Shown: positions 31,359 through 40,049, counted from the stretch's first letter. The stretch is DNA of 64,000 nucleotides from Nitrosovibrio sp. Nv4 (GCA_945860135.1 CAMAPK010000007.1:1-64000), one strand, 5' to 3'. The notes: generated from the letters alone by a model not told the origin. Numbers and translations are program-made.

Positions 31359-31984
31359 TGGCAGGTTATAAGCGTTTCAGTTTTACACGCCGCGGGTTGA
31401 TTCTTTTTACACTCCCCATTTTGGTCAGTTGCGTTGCGCTCAGTCCCAGAACCGCTGTTGTCAGCACCGTCATCATCGAACCTGTGGCAGGTACAGGCGG
31501 TGGGGAGTCCGCAAATTTTGGACTGATCGGTAGAGTTTCGGTAAAAGATGAGAAACAGGGTTTCTCTGGTGGAATTCACTGGCAGCACACCGATACGGGC
31601 GACCAGATTCTGCTGTTGTCCCCACTGGGGCAGGCGGTGGCGCAGATTCAGCGTAACCCTGAAGGTATTCGCCTCACCACCTCGGAGCAGAAGGTCTATT
31701 ATGCCGCCGATGTGGAAGGTCTGACTGAGCAGGTATTGGGATGGCATCTGCCACTTGTGGGCTTGCAATACTGGGTGCAAAGCATGAACTCGCCAACGAC
31801 AGCAGCCACGGTGGACTGGGGCAGCGATGGGCGGATCGTAGCTATCCGGCAAGATGACTGGGAAATTACTTACTCGAGTTACTTTCCGCCAGAACAGCTA
31901 CAAACTGCACGCCCCAGAGTGCTGGTGCTCAACCGGGGCGAACTGCGAATAAAACTGGTAATTGACCAGTGGAAAACCGACTAA
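31358..31984 (+). CDS. lolB: Outer-membrane lipoprotein insertion protein LolB
   Basis: LolB takes lipoproteins from the periplasmic carrier LolA and inserts them in the outer membrane. The 208-residue product starts at the GTG at 31358 that overlaps the TAG stop of the TPR gene (TAGTG), so translation is probably coupled. The signal peptide ends in the lipobox LVSC with Cys25. The mature domain has the FGLIGRVSVKDEKQGFSGGIHWQH and LLLSPLGQAVAQI landmarks of LolB, of which only parts need match. A longer frame from 31250 is open but lies wholly inside the TPR gene. Confidence 0.9.
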   Translation: MAGYKRFSFTRRGLILFTLPILVSCVALSPRTAVVSTVIIEPVAGTGGGESANFGLIGRVSVKDEKQGFSGGIHWQHTDTGDQILLLSPLGQAVAQIQRNPEGIRLTTSEQKVYYAADVEGLTEQVLGWHLPLVGLQYWVQSMNSPTTAATVDWGSDGRIVAIRQDDWEITYSSYFPPEQLQTARPRVLVLNRGELRIKLVIDQWKTD

Positions 31985-32008
31985 CCCACTGCAACAAATG
32001 CAAATCCG

Positions 32009-32857
32009 ATGACCCTGCTTGTTTGCCCCGCACCCGCCAAACTCAATCTTTTCCTGCATGTGGTGGGACGCCGGGATGACGGTTATCACTTGTTGCAAAC
32101 GGTTTTTCGTTTCCTGGATTTTTCTGATCAACTGCGCTTTGCTCTGCAGGAAAATGGTGCGGTCAGACTGCATGCTCCCACTCCTGGCGTACCCGAAGAG
32201 AGCGATTTATGCATCCGCGCCGCAAAATTGTTGCGGCAGGAAAGCGGCACTTCTCTGGGTGTGGAAATTTTTCTGGAGAAGCGCATTCCGATGGGTGGAG
32301 GTCTGGGTGGCGGCAGTTCCGATGCGGCCACTACATTACTGGCGCTCAACCGCTTGTGGGGGCTGGACTGGAACAGGAGCCGGCTGATGGAACTCGGACT
32401 CCGGCTGGGGGCAGATGTGCCTGTATTCATTTTTGGTGAAAATGCCTTTGCCGAAGGCATAGGTGAAAAACTCACACCCATCATGCTGCCACCCGCCTGG
32501 TATCTGGTTCTGACACCGCCGGCACATGTGCCAACCGCGCAGGTTTTTGCCAGTAACGAATTGACACGAAACACGATTCCCATCAAAATACCGCCCTTTT
32601 CCGTCACGCAGGGACATAACGATCTGGAACCGGTGGTATGCCGTGCATATCCTGAAGTAGCGCGGCATCTGCAGTGGCTCAGGCAGCTCGACCACACTAC
32701 GATGGTGGCAATGACAGGTTCCGGTGCTTGTGTGTTTGCCGAGTTCGCCAACGAGGCGGAAGCACAAAGGGCTCTGACGCAACTTCCGGGCGACATGAAG
32801 GGTTTTGTGGCGCAGGGACTGAGCCGCCATCCCATACATGATTTTGCGGAACAATAA
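32009..32857 (+). CDS. ispE: 4-diphosphocytidyl-2-C-methyl-D-erythritol kinase
   Basis: IspE phosphorylates CDP-methylerythritol in the non-mevalonate isoprenoid pathway. The 282-residue protein starts with CPAPAKLNLFLHV and has the GHMP-kinase ATP loop PMGGGLGGGSSDAA from about residue 94. The C-terminal motif VAMTGSGACVFAEF is also typical. It follows lolB by 24 bases, and a tRNA gene begins 3 bases after its stop. The order lolB-ispE-tRNA-Gln-prs-rplY-pth is a classical proteobacterial arrangement. Confidence 0.97.
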   Translation: MTLLVCPAPAKLNLFLHVVGRRDDGYHLLQTVFRFLDFSDQLRFALQENGAVRLHAPTPGVPEESDLCIRAAKLLRQESGTSLGVEIFLEKRIPMGGGLGGGSSDAATTLLALNRLWGLDWNRSRLMELGLRLGADVPVFIFGENAFAEGIGEKLTPIMLPPAWYLVLTPPAHVPTAQVFASNELTRNTIPIKIPPFSVTQGHNDLEPVVCRAYPEVARHLQWLRQLDHTTMVAMTGSGACVFAEFANEAEAQRALTQLPGDMKGFVAQGLSRHPIHDFAEQ

Positions 32858-32860
32858 TTT

Positions 32861-32935
32861 TGGGGAGTCGCCAAGTGGTAAGGCACCGGATTTTGATTCC
32901 GGCATTCGTAGGTTCGATCCCTACCTCCCCAGCCA
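32861..32935 (+). tRNA. tRNA-Gln (anticodon TTG)
   Basis: The 75-base gene has a 7-bp acceptor stem (TGGGGAG with CTCCCCA), an anticodon arm CCGGA-TTTTGAT-TCCGG with anticodon TTG, a T-arm with GTAGG-TTCGATC-CCTAC, and discriminator G followed by an encoded CCA. It begins 3 bases after ispE and lies about 95 bases before prs, so it is probably cut out of a longer mRNA. Confidence 0.97.
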
Positions 32936-33031
32936 TTTTTAGGCATTAAAGACCAAGATCATTTGGCCGATCCAGCTTCACCAGGAGTAACCTGTGTCCT
33001 TTATTCAAATCTCTAGCCTCTATCTCTAGTC

Positions 33032-33982
33032 ATGGCCTACGATAGCCTGATGGTTTTCACCGGCAACGCCAATCCCAAGCTGGCGCAGGACGTGGTGCGG
33101 CATCTCAACATCCATCTGGGGCGCGCGACCGTAGGCCGTTTCAGTGATGGCGAAATAATGGTGGAGATTCTTGAGAATGTGCGCGGCAAGGACGTATTCG
33201 TGTTGCAATCCACCTGTCTGCCCACCAATGACACTCTGATGGAATTGCTGGTGCTGGTGGATGCACTGAAACGCGCTTCTGCCGGACGCGTCACCGCAGC
33301 GATACCTTATTTCGGTTATGCCCGCCAGGATAGAAGGCCACGTTCGGCACGGGTGCCGATCACCGCCAAGGTGGTGGCCAATATGCTGACTACGGTCGGT
33401 ATAGACCGGTTGCTGACTATGGATTTGCACGCAGATCAGATCCAGGGATTTTTCGACATTCCCGTGGACAACATCTACAGCATGCCGATACTGCTGGGTG
33501 ATCTATGGAAAAGCAATTACCAGAATCTGGTGGTGGTTTCACCCGATGTGGGGGGTGTGGTGCGGGCAAGGCAAATGGCAAAACGCCTGGAATGCGATCT
33601 GGCAATCATCGATAAGCGGCGTCCCAAGCCCAATGTGGCCAAAGTAATGAACATCATCGGCGAAGTCAAGGGCCGTACTTGCGTCATCATGGATGACATG
33701 GTCGATACCGCCAATACTTTGTGCGAAGCGGCCAGGGCATTGAAAGAACAAGGTGCTGAAAGTGTAATGGCTTATTGCACTCATGCAGTCCTATCAGGCA
33801 ATGCAGTAGAGCGGGTTGAAAATTCCGCGCTGGACAAACTGGTAGTCACTGATACCATTCCGCTGCGTGCGGACGCCAAGGCCTGTAACCGCATTTATCA
33901 GTTGAGCGTGGCTAGCCTGCTGGCAGAAACAGTATTGCGCATCAGCAACGAAGATTCAGTGAGCTCATTATTCATGGAGTAG
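33032..33982 (+). CDS. prs: Ribose-phosphate pyrophosphokinase
   Basis: The 316-residue enzyme makes PRPP from ribose-5-phosphate and ATP for nucleotide, histidine and tryptophan synthesis. It has the PRPP-synthetase signatures [30 protein letters not shown] and the PRPP-binding loop [12 protein letters not shown]. The start [19 protein letters not shown] is typical of class I enzymes. An intrinsic terminator follows 2 bases after the stop, separating it partly from rplY. Confidence 0.98.
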   Translation: MAYDSLMVFTGNANPKLAQDVVRHLNIHLGRATVGRFSDGEIMVEILENVRGKDVFVLQSTCLPTNDTLMELLVLVDALKRASAGRVTAAIPYFGYARQDRRPRSARVPITAKVVANMLTTVGIDRLLTMDLHADQIQGFFDIPVDNIYSMPILLGDLWKSNYQNLVVVSPDVGGVVRARQMAKRLECDLAIIDKRRPKPNVAKVMNIIGEVKGRTCVIMDDMVDTANTLCEAARALKEQGAESVMAYCTHAVLSGNAVERVENSALDKLVVTDTIPLRADAKACNRIYQLSVASLLAETVLRISNEDSVSSLFME

Positions 33983-33984
33983 TC

Positions 33985-34008
33985 AAGGCGTGTTATGCGC
34001 CTTTTTTT
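33985..34008 (+). terminator. Intrinsic terminator after prs
   Basis: AAGGCG and CGCCTT form a 6-bp stem with the 7-base loop tgttatg, followed by a run of seven Ts. It lies between prs and rplY. It may act as an attenuator, because rplY follows on the same strand after only 46 more bases. Confidence 0.75.
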
Positions 34009-34054
34009 AATCGGATCGTCTGGTCGCGGATGATCCTTATTTTGGAGAAGTAAA

Positions 34055-34744
34055 ATGCAAATCGAAATCAGCGCAAGCAAGCGCACGTTGCAGGGCAAGG
34101 GTGCGAGCCGCCGCCTGCGTGGTTCCGGCAAAGTACCGGGAATCATTTATGGCGGTGACGATCCGGCGCAAGCCGTGGAACTGGATCACAACAATCTGTA
34201 TCACAAGCTCAAGCTGGAGGCCTTCCACGCCTCCATCCTTTCGCTGGATCTGGATGGCAAGAAAGAACAGGTTCTGTTGCGCGACCTGCAGATGCATCCG
34301 TTCAAGTTACAAGTGCTGCATATAGACTTCCAGCGCGTCGACCCGAACAAGAAGGTACACATGAAAGTGCCATTGCACTTCATCAATGCCGATATTGCCC
34401 CCGGTGTGAAAGTCTCTGGCGGCATCGTCAGTCATATTTTGTCCGAGCTGGATGTTTCCTGCTTGCCCAAAGACCTGCCGGAATTCATCTCGGTGGATCT
34501 GAGCAATCTGACCTCCATCAATTCGCTGCATCTGAGCGATCTGAGTCTGCCGCAAGGTGTGGAAATTCCTGCGCTGATCAGGGGTGAGAATCTGCCGGTG
34601 GCAACGATCATTATCCCGCGTGCCGTCGCTGCCGAGGAAGCCGCCGCCGCAACAGTAGCTGCCGCAGACATTCCGACGACTGTACAGAAGAAGGAAGCTC
34701 CCGTGAAAGAAGCTGACAAGAAAGACAGCGGGAAGAAGAAATAA
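34055..34744 (+). CDS. rplY: 50S ribosomal protein L25/general stress protein Ctc
   Basis: The 229-residue protein is the long, two-domain (CTC) form of L25, which binds 5S rRNA. The N-terminal domain begins [22 protein letters not shown] and contains the [10 protein letters not shown] motif. The C-terminal beta domain follows at about 95-190, and a Lys/Glu/Ala-rich tail ends in KKDSGKKK. A clear Shine-Dalgarno (TTTGGAGAAG) precedes it. A strong terminator follows. Confidence 0.96.
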   Translation: MQIEISASKRTLQGKGASRRLRGSGKVPGIIYGGDDPAQAVELDHNNLYHKLKLEAFHASILSLDLDGKKEQVLLRDLQMHPFKLQVLHIDFQRVDPNKKVHMKVPLHFINADIAPGVKVSGGIVSHILSELDVSCLPKDLPEFISVDLSNLTSINSLHLSDLSLPQGVEIPALIRGENLPVATIIIPRAVAAEEAAAATVAAADIPTTVQKKEAPVKEADKKDSGKKK

Positions 34745-34773
34745 CATCCGTCGGTTCTAGGGAATCGCTGAGC

Positions 34774-34811
34774 AAACCCGCCGGAGTCATCCTGGTTCCG
34801 GCGGGTTTTTT
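34774..34811 (+). terminator. Strong intrinsic terminator after rplY
   Basis: A perfect 12-bp stem (AAACCCGCCGGA / TCCGGCGGGTTT) with an 11-base loop is followed by a T-run. It ends only about 20 bases before the pth start codon, leaving almost no room for a separate pth promoter. Confidence 0.92.
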
Positions 34812-34831
34812 ACGCAACTGTGGTGTGTTTG

Positions 34832-35449
34832 ATGAAACTCATCGTCGGTCTTGGTAATCCAGGCAGGGAATATAATGCCACCCGCCATAATGCCGGGGCA
34901 TGGTGGGTATCCCGGCTGGCAGCGGAACTGCACGTTACACTCAAGGCGGAGGCGCGATTTCATAGCCTGTGTGCGCGCATCGGTCAGGGGGATGACGAGC
35001 TGTGGCTACTCAACCCTCAGACCTACATGAATGTGAGCGGTAAAGCTGTGGCAGCGATATGCCGTTTTTATAAAATTCCGCCTGAGCAGATACTCGTGAT
35101 TCACGATGATCTGGATTTGCCGCCCGGAATACCCAAGCTGAAACTGGGTGGCGGGTTGGGTGGTCATAATGGCCTGAAGGATATCGCCGCCCACCTCGCC
35201 TCCAGGGATTTCTGGCGGCTGCGTATCGGCATCGGCCATCCCGGCGACAAGAATGCCGTGGCAGATTATGTGTTACAGCCGCCACGCAAGGAAGAGGCAA
35301 CGCTGATAGATGAAGCCATCTGCCGCAGTCTCGAGGTCTGGCCGCTGATCGCTCAGGGAAACTGCCAGGCAGCGATGCTGAAGCTGCACACTAACCCACG
35401 TATCATTCACCCGCAGAGTGCCCCAGCGAATTTGCCGGAGCAGAAATGA
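34832..35449 (+). CDS. pth: Peptidyl-tRNA hydrolase
   Basis: Pth recycles tRNA by cutting peptidyl-tRNA that has dropped off the ribosome. The 205-residue protein has Asn10 (GLGNPGREY), catalytic His20 in ATRHNAG, Asp93 in HDDLDLPPG and the motif [13 protein letters not shown]. The ATG at 34832 ([11 protein letters not shown]) is preferred over the GTG at 34820 because it matches homologues. It lies 20 bases after a strong terminator, so expression may depend on readthrough or on a promoter inside rplY. Confidence 0.97.
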   Translation: MKLIVGLGNPGREYNATRHNAGAWWVSRLAAELHVTLKAEARFHSLCARIGQGDDELWLLNPQTYMNVSGKAVAAICRFYKIPPEQILVIHDDLDLPPGIPKLKLGGGLGGHNGLKDIAAHLASRDFWRLRIGIGHPGDKNAVADYVLQPPRKEEATLIDEAICRSLEVWPLIAQGNCQAAMLKLHTNPRIIHPQSAPANLPEQK

Positions 35450-35509
35450 TACGCATGGCAAGATATTCCCCCATTTTTTACACTGCAGCATTCATGATCC
35501 AATAAATCC

Positions 35510-36601
35510 ATGAGCCTGAAATGCGGTATCGTCGGCCTGCCCAATGTGGGCAAATCCACCCTGTTCAATGCTCTTACCAAGGCAGGCATCGCTGCGGAAA
35601 ATTATCCTTTCTGCACCATTGAGCCCAATGTTGGCATTGTCGAAGTACCTGACCCGCGCCTGTCCAAACTCACCGAAATCGTCAAGCCGCAGAAAGTGCA
35701 ACCTGCCATCGTCGAGTTCGTCGACATCGCCGGTCTGGTGGCCGGCGCATCCAAAGGCGAAGGATTGGGTAACAAATTTCTTGCCACCATCCGCGAGACC
35801 GACGGCATCATCAACATGGTGCGCTGCTTCGCCGACGACAACGTGGTTCACGTAGCCGGCAAGGTCGACCCGCTCTCTGACATCGAAACGATACAGACTG
35901 AACTGGCACTGGCCGATCTGGTAACGGTAGAGAAATCACTGCACCGCGAAACCAAACTGGCCAAATCCGGTGACAAAGACGCGATCAAGCTTGTGGCGCT
36001 GCTGGAAACAGTACGGGCGCATCTCGACCAGGGAAAACCGGCCAGGAGCCTGCAACTGGACAAGGACCAGCGACACCTGCTGCAACCGCTCTGCCTGCTG
36101 ACTGCCAAACCGGCCATCTACGTGGCCAACGTCGACGAGAAGGGTTTCAGCAACAATCCGCTGCTAAAGCGTGTGGAAGAATATGCGGCGCAAGAGGGCG
36201 CGCCGGTAGTAGCAATCTGCGCCGCACTGGAATCTGAGATTGCTGAACTGTCCGACGAAGACAAACAGATATTTCTCGCCGACATCGGTCTGGAAGAACC
36301 GGGATTGAACCGCCTGATTCGCGCCGCCTATCAATTGCTGGGACTGCAGACCTACTTCACTGCCGGCGTGAAGGAGGTGCGCGCCTGGACCATTCACAAA
36401 GGCGACACCGCGCCACAGGCCGCCGCCGTGATCCACACTGATTTCGAGAAAGGTTTCATCCGCGCCGAAGTCATCAGTTATGACGATTTCATTGCCTGCA
36501 AGGGTGAACAGGGCGCGAAGGAAGCGGGGAAAATGCGGCTGGAAGGCAAGGAATACGTGGTCAAGGACGGCGACGTCATGCATTTCCGCTTTAACGTCTA
36601 A
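35510..36601 (+). CDS. ychF: Redox-regulated ATPase YchF (OBG family)
   Basis: The 363-residue protein is the universally conserved GTPase-like ATPase YchF. Motifs are the P-loop GLPNVGKST, switch [17 protein letters not shown], the altered NKxD motif ANVDE (which favours ATP) and a C-terminal TGS domain ending in [12 protein letters not shown]. Its cellular role is linked to translation and oxidative-stress response. It follows pth, the common order pth-ychF, and ends the core-gene run before an accessory region. Confidence 0.98.
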   Translation: MSLKCGIVGLPNVGKSTLFNALTKAGIAAENYPFCTIEPNVGIVEVPDPRLSKLTEIVKPQKVQPAIVEFVDIAGLVAGASKGEGLGNKFLATIRETDGIINMVRCFADDNVVHVAGKVDPLSDIETIQTELALADLVTVEKSLHRETKLAKSGDKDAIKLVALLETVRAHLDQGKPARSLQLDKDQRHLLQPLCLLTAKPAIYVANVDEKGFSNNPLLKRVEEYAAQEGAPVVAICAALESEIAELSDEDKQIFLADIGLEEPGLNRLIRAAYQLLGLQTYFTAGVKEVRAWTIHKGDTAPQAAAVIHTDFEKGFIRAEVISYDDFIACKGEQGAKEAGKMRLEGKEYVVKDGDVMHFRFNV

Positions 36602-36990
36602 CCCACCTCGGAGCCTATAGACTGTAGGCCGCAAGTAGTGATTCGGTCTCATAAATCACAACAATAGAAGGTAAAAACGTAACCCCACATTCACTCCCTA
36701 GTCGCTAATAATTGACGGTATATCTGAAATCACGGAATCATAGAACCCGCCGCAAATAACAAGCAGGGAGGTATCTCTAAAGTAGCGGATGATCCTCGTG
36801 CGCGTGTCAAGGGTAGTCTAAAGACGGGGGATGCTGCAAGGGTACTATTACCCCCCTAGGGGGGGGAGGTCAGGGTTACCAATACAAGGGATAAAATGAA
36901 GGCATTGCCCCCTTGGTGGGGGGGGAGTAGGGCGCTGAGGTTATCACCGTGAATGGTCAATCAACTCCTTATGCGTGTTGCCGTGTCATC
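36602..36990. other. Gene-poor region with two dC/dG hairpins
   Basis: About 390 bases downstream of ychF contain no credible gene. Two C-tract/G-tract palindromes stand out: CCCCCCTAGGGGGGGG around 36851-36866 and CCCCCTTGGTGGGGGGGG around 36908-36925, about 57 bases apart. They could form extruded hairpins or G-quadruplexes. A short stem (GCCTA-tagactg-TAGGC) follows the ychF stop but has no T-run. Confidence 0.5.
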
Positions 36991-37113
36991 TCATGCGGCA
37001 ACTATTCTGCCAATAACATAACCGGCCGCGATCAATATCAGTAGCGGCGGAAACACTACCAATACAATCAACAATACTTCGTGCTGGCTGAATCTACGCA
37101 TCCGATTATTCAT
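36991..37113 (-). CDS. Small single-pass membrane protein (40 aa), uncharacterised
   Basis: An ATG at 37113 opens a frame of 40 codons ending in TGA at 36991-36993. The product begins MNNRMRRFSQHE and then is almost wholly hydrophobic to the end (about residues 13-40, including VLLIVLVVFPPLLILIAAG), so it is one membrane helix or a helical hairpin with two prolines. The Shine-Dalgarno GGAG lies 6 bases upstream of the ATG, which supports translation. The basic N-terminus suggests a cytoplasmic N-end. No family is recognised; it could be a membrane-acting toxin or a subunit of a membrane complex, but neither is shown. Confidence 0.5.
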   Translation of the reverse strand: MNNRMRRFSQHEVLLIVLVVFPPLLILIAAGYVIGRIVAA

Positions 37114-37252
37114 GGTCACTCCACTTGGAGATACTATTTAGAGTGACTTCAGCATAACTGTAAAAGATTACGTTCCAATGAAGGTATTATGAAGATTCTT
37201 TTACAGCAGTACGTGTTGGCGCATGACACAGGCTCTCTCGCACCGCAACAAT

Positions 37253-37277
37253 AAAAACGGGAGCTGAAGCCCCCGTT
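37253..37277 (-). terminator. Terminator-like hairpin after the orphan PEP-CTERM tail
   Basis: On the minus strand AACGGGGGCTTCAGCTCCCGTT forms a stem with one mismatch (outer AACGGG/CCCGTT), followed by a run of Ts. It matches the hairpins at 38131-38159 and 39034-39059 that follow the other two PEP-CTERM tails. Confidence 0.6.
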
Positions 37278-37303
37278 GGTGTTTCCAGAATAACTACCCT
37301 TAC

Positions 37304-37399
37304 TCAGGCTTGTCCGTTCTTGCGACAACGCGCCATAAAGCCCATCAGGCCCAGACCCGCCAGAAACATGGCATAGGTTTCTGGCTCGGGGACGGGCAT
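37304..37399 (-). pseudogene. Orphan PEP-CTERM sorting-signal fragment
   Basis: From a Met at 37397-37399 the frame encodes PVPEPETYAMFLAGLGL, then MGFMARCRKNGQA and a stop at 37304-37306. This is a full PEP-CTERM signal: PEP motif, hydrophobic helix, basic tail. It has no protein in front of it; the frame hits a TGA 12 bases upstream of the Met. The tail and the following terminator match those of the two intact genes at 38187 and 39087, with one CGC-to-TGT-type change (Arg to Cys). It appears to be a leftover of a lost gene or a free copy of the 3' cassette. Confidence 0.7.
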
Positions 37400-37742
37400 G
37401 GCCGTTGATCACGACCTCGTAGCGCTAGCCGTCGCAGTAGAGCCGGTGTGCCGGACCGGGTTTCTTCATACCGGCGTGGGAGAAGATGTGGCCAGATACT
37501 TATCTGGAGCTTCATTTTTGCACTATGTCCCCGAAGCAATCTAAAAAAACATTTTGGATTATGGAAAAGGTGAATCAAGCTCGAATTGGTGAAACATTGT
37601 GTATGCAAACTAGCTTGATGGATATCTCGGAAATTATTTTCCCAGGTCTATACGTTTAGATAGTGCTGCAGTGGAGTGGCGCAACTGCATCACAGATACA
37701 GATTGAATCTTTCTGAGTTTTGTTTATCAAAGAGGTGCTTCG
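37400..37742. other. AT-rich degenerate region
   Basis: About 340 bases between the orphan tail and the small plus-strand gene have frames broken by stops. A fragment in one minus frame reads KKPGPAHRLYCDG, then a stop, then RYEVVINGHARP. It looks like a decayed coding sequence that I cannot name. The last 20 bases contain the ribosome site (AGAGGTG) of the next gene. Confidence 0.4.
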
Positions 37743-38066
37743 ATGGCTCAGCAGATAGCGAATATTGCAATTACCTACTGGCAACCCCAGAGCAAACGAG
37801 CGAAAAAGCCACGAAAGGAGATTCCTGACGACGGCACGGCTATCAGCCGCATAATTGGAAATATAGCGCTTTCACGCGAACATAAAGACGAATTCACAAT
37901 AGAACTGTGGCCGCATTTTTACTCGGATCTGGATGGGTTGAATCTAGATCCAAAAGAAGTCGATGACGGAGATTCTATCGAATATGACTTTAACGGGGAG
38001 CGGAAACTGATAACCTTCGAGCAGTTCGGCAATATGGTTTCCGATTACAGGAACAGTAAAAAATAA
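37743..38066 (+). CDS. Hypothetical protein (107 aa)
   Basis: The protein is soluble, charged and basic in the first third (SKRAKKPRKEIPDDG), then acidic (LDPKEVDDGDSIEYDF), with no signal peptide or membrane helix. No family is recognised. It is supported by a good Shine-Dalgarno (AGAGGTG, 7 bases before the ATG) and by being the only long frame in this stretch. It is A+T-rich and stands alone between PEP-CTERM fragments, consistent with acquired DNA. Its function is unknown. Confidence 0.5.
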   Translation: MAQQIANIAITYWQPQSKRAKKPRKEIPDDGTAISRIIGNIALSREHKDEFTIELWPHFYSDLDGLNLDPKEVDDGDSIEYDFNGERKLITFEQFGNMVSDYRNSKK

Positions 38067-38130
38067 AATCAGGTTGGCCAGGCTAGCTGAAATCAGTTCA
38101 TACAGATTCATTTGCGTAAATCGCAACAAT

Positions 38131-38159
38131 AAAAAACAAACGGGAGCCGCAGCCCCCGT
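38131..38159 (-). terminator. Intrinsic terminator after the FxDxF PEP-CTERM gene
   Basis: On the minus strand ACGGGGGCT and GGCTCCCGT form a stem with one G-T pair, followed by TTTGTTTTTT. It begins about 28 bases after the stop of the gene at 38187 and belongs to the repeated 3' cassette. Confidence 0.8.
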
Positions 38160-38186
38160 CAGTGTTTCTAGAATGACTACCTTTTA

Positions 38187-38780
38187 TCAGGCCTGTCCAT
38201 TCTTGCGACGACGCGCCATGAAACCCATCAGGCCAAGACCTGCCAGGAACATGGCGTAGGTTTCGGGTTCGGGTACGGGTGAAGTATTCGATACTTCGGG
38301 TGGAGGCACGATATTCAATACTCCCGCATATGAGCCGCCAAATAAACCAGCAACCGTTCCCTTGATTTGAAGGGTGTAAGTGCCGGCATCTAATGTCAAT
38401 GGATTTAAAACCACAGTTGTTGCAGATACTGTCGGGCTGTAGTTAACAGTAGTCCCCCATGCCTGCATAAGCGTACCAGGAGCAACTGGGCCAGTCTCAT
38501 GCGTGCTACCAATGTATAGACGAGCTCTAAGGTCAGTGAGGCCCAATATAGTGCCCAAGTTTATTGACGAAGTGACCGAGTTCGCAGAACCATCGGGAAT
38601 CGTAAAGATAAAATCATCCCAAAATGTAGAACCTGAAGATGCGCTAGCGAATGAGTTGCCGTACGTGAGCGAAGTTGGCAAAGGCCCAACACTAAGGTTG
38701 GTAATGGTGTCAGCGAAAGCGCTCACGCTGGAAATGCAAAATACAGCTGCCAAGATGATGTTTCTAACAAATGTATTCAT
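38187..38780 (-). CDS. FxDxF-family PEP-CTERM protein
   Basis: The 197-residue exported protein has a signal peptide (1-23, ending SAFA), a beta-rich central part with FWDDF at 53-57, the FxDxF family motif, and a PEP-CTERM tail (PVPEPETYAMFLAGLGLMG from about 168, then RRRKNGQA). PEP-CTERM signals are recognised by exosortases in the inner membrane, which cut and attach the protein to an envelope or biofilm component. No exosortase is in the window. A Shine-Dalgarno (AAGGAG) precedes the ATG. Its 3' end is nearly identical in DNA to that of the next PEP-CTERM gene. Confidence 0.88.
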   Translation of the reverse strand: MNTFVRNIILAAVFCISSVSAFADTITNLSVGPLPTSLTYGNSFASASSGSTFWDDFIFTIPDGSANSVTSSINLGTILGLTDLRARLYIGSTHETGPVAPGTLMQAWGTTVNYSPTVSATTVVLNPLTLDAGTYTLQIKGTVAGLFGGSYAGVLNIVPPPEVSNTSPVPEPETYAMFLAGLGLMGFMARRRKNGQA

Positions 38781-38861
38781 GATTGAAACTCCTTGGTGGC
38801 ATCAAAGCTGGACTGTCCGGTTCCGACTCGTCACAACAGGTCAGAGTCGTGAACTCTGGTG

Positions 38862-38889
38862 AGAATAATATAATGGAGGCATATGTCAG
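38862..38889 (-). promoter_or_regulatory. Candidate promoter of the FxDxF PEP-CTERM gene
   Basis: On the minus strand CTGACA (38889-38884) and TATTCT (38867-38862) are 16 bases apart and lie about 85 bases before the start codon. The match is moderate. The rest of the 306-base gap between 38781 and 39086 holds the terminator of the upstream gene and no open frame. Confidence 0.35.
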
Positions 38890-39033
38890 CTAATGCCTTG
38901 CGATAATTCGAAAACATAAGCCTTTCGTATCATTTTCAGTATCGAAAACAAGTGGTGAGGCAGAGAGCACAATGTCGAATGCGATCGGACTTATTATAGA
39001 AGCCGACAATATCAATCCTAATAACTCTTCCTA

Positions 39034-39059
39034 TAAAAAACGGGGGCCACAACCCCCGT
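39034..39059 (-). terminator. Intrinsic terminator after the PEP-CTERM metalloprotease gene
   Basis: ACGGGGG (39040-39046) pairs with CCCCCGT (39053-39059) around a 6-base loop. On the minus strand a run of Ts follows. It starts 28 bases after the gene's stop and is the third copy of the cassette terminator. Confidence 0.85.
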
Positions 39060-39086
39060 CAGCGTTTCCAGAATGACTACCTTTTA

Positions 39087-40049
39087 TCAGGCCTGTCCAT
39101 TCTTGCGACGACGCGCCATGAAACCCATCAGGCCAAGACCTGCCAGGAACATGGCGTAGGTTTCAGGTTCGGGGATGGGAGCAGTGAGGTTATAGCCGAT
39201 GACGTCAAGCGCCGTTTGTTCAACCGTGCCGTAGTTGATCAACAAACCGGGCGTACCGTAGGCATCCTGCACCCGGGCCGTGTGTGCGCCAACGCTCCAC
39301 CAATCACCGTAGTCACTAGCCTGACTGAAGCGCGCCAACATCGTCGCGCCGCCATCGATCGAGAAGTAGGCGTCATCACCCGTGGTAGTGAAGGTCCGAT
39401 TGCCGCTGGAGTCATAACGGAACAAGTCTTCGGGCCGGATATATTGCAGGGTCGAGCCCACGGACGAACCGATACCGAGCACTTCGTCGATCTCATGCAT
39501 GACGACTGAATTCATGTCGTACAAGCCTGCGCCGATGCCGTCGAGTCGAGTCGAGTCGACCAGGCCGAGGTTGATGCCGATGGTCCCGGCAAAACTGTCG
39601 GGTGTCGTGCCGCACCCCAGACTGACCGCCAAGCAGTTTGCATACGAGATTATGAGGTGGTTATCGCCCGTCGCCGGGTCGCTGGGGCCAGAGGAGATGT
39701 GGCTCAGCGCCGTGTTGTCGTTGACAGTCGTTTTGTCGGCGTTCAATGCATTGTAATACGTCCTGTAACGCACTTCTTCGATCCACGTGGTACTCTGCCC
39801 AAGGCCGCTATTCATGCTGTTGAACTTGATATTCACCGTAATGGGGTCGCTGAATAGCAATGCGAACTGGCCGATCGCGTTGTTCACGGTCGCCTGCTGG
39901 GAGGCGTTGTAGCTTGCATCGAATGTGGGAATGATCACCAAGGCATGGGCTGGCAACGAAACCCCGCCAATCAGACAGGCAGACACGGAAACCAGTAGTG
40001 CCTTTGGGATTCGACGTTCGCGTCGACTTCCGAATTTAGTCGCACTCAT
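39087..40049 (-). CDS. NF038122-type PEP-CTERM metalloprotease
   Basis: The 320-residue protein has a signal peptide (to about residue 36, ending AHA), a protease-like domain and a PEP-CTERM tail (PIPEPETYAMFLAGLGLMG). The zinc-site candidate is MHEIDEVLGIGS with His185 and Glu186. It is not a standard HExxH, but it matches the HE-x-x-EVLG motif of the NF038122 family of PEP-CTERM proteases. The ATG at 40049 is chosen because a twin-arginine-rich start and signal helix follow; a TTG at 40106 is possible. An internal four-fold TCGAG repeat lies near 39540. It is expected to be cell-surface or biofilm-associated. Confidence 0.82.
   Translation of the reverse strand: MSATKFGSRRERRIPKALLVSVSACLIGGVSLPAHALVIIPTFDASYNASQQATVNNAIGQFALLFSDPITVNIKFNSMNSGLGQSTTWIEEVRYRTYYNALNADKTTVNDNTALSHISSGPSDPATGDNHLIISYANCLAVSLGCGTTPDSFAGTIGINLGLVDSTRLDGIGAGLYDMNSVVMHEIDEVLGIGSSVGSTLQYIRPEDLFRYDSSGNRTFTTTGDDAYFSIDGGATMLARFSQASDYGDWWSVGAHTARVQDAYGTPGLLINYGTVEQTALDVIGYNLTAPIPEPETYAMFLAGLGLMGFMARRRKNGQA

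Noticed and set aside
37149..37412. Minus-strand frame of 87 codons across the orphan PEP-CTERM tail
   Set aside because: The PEP-CTERM signal is read in a different frame; this frame only spans the junction of two unrelated pieces.
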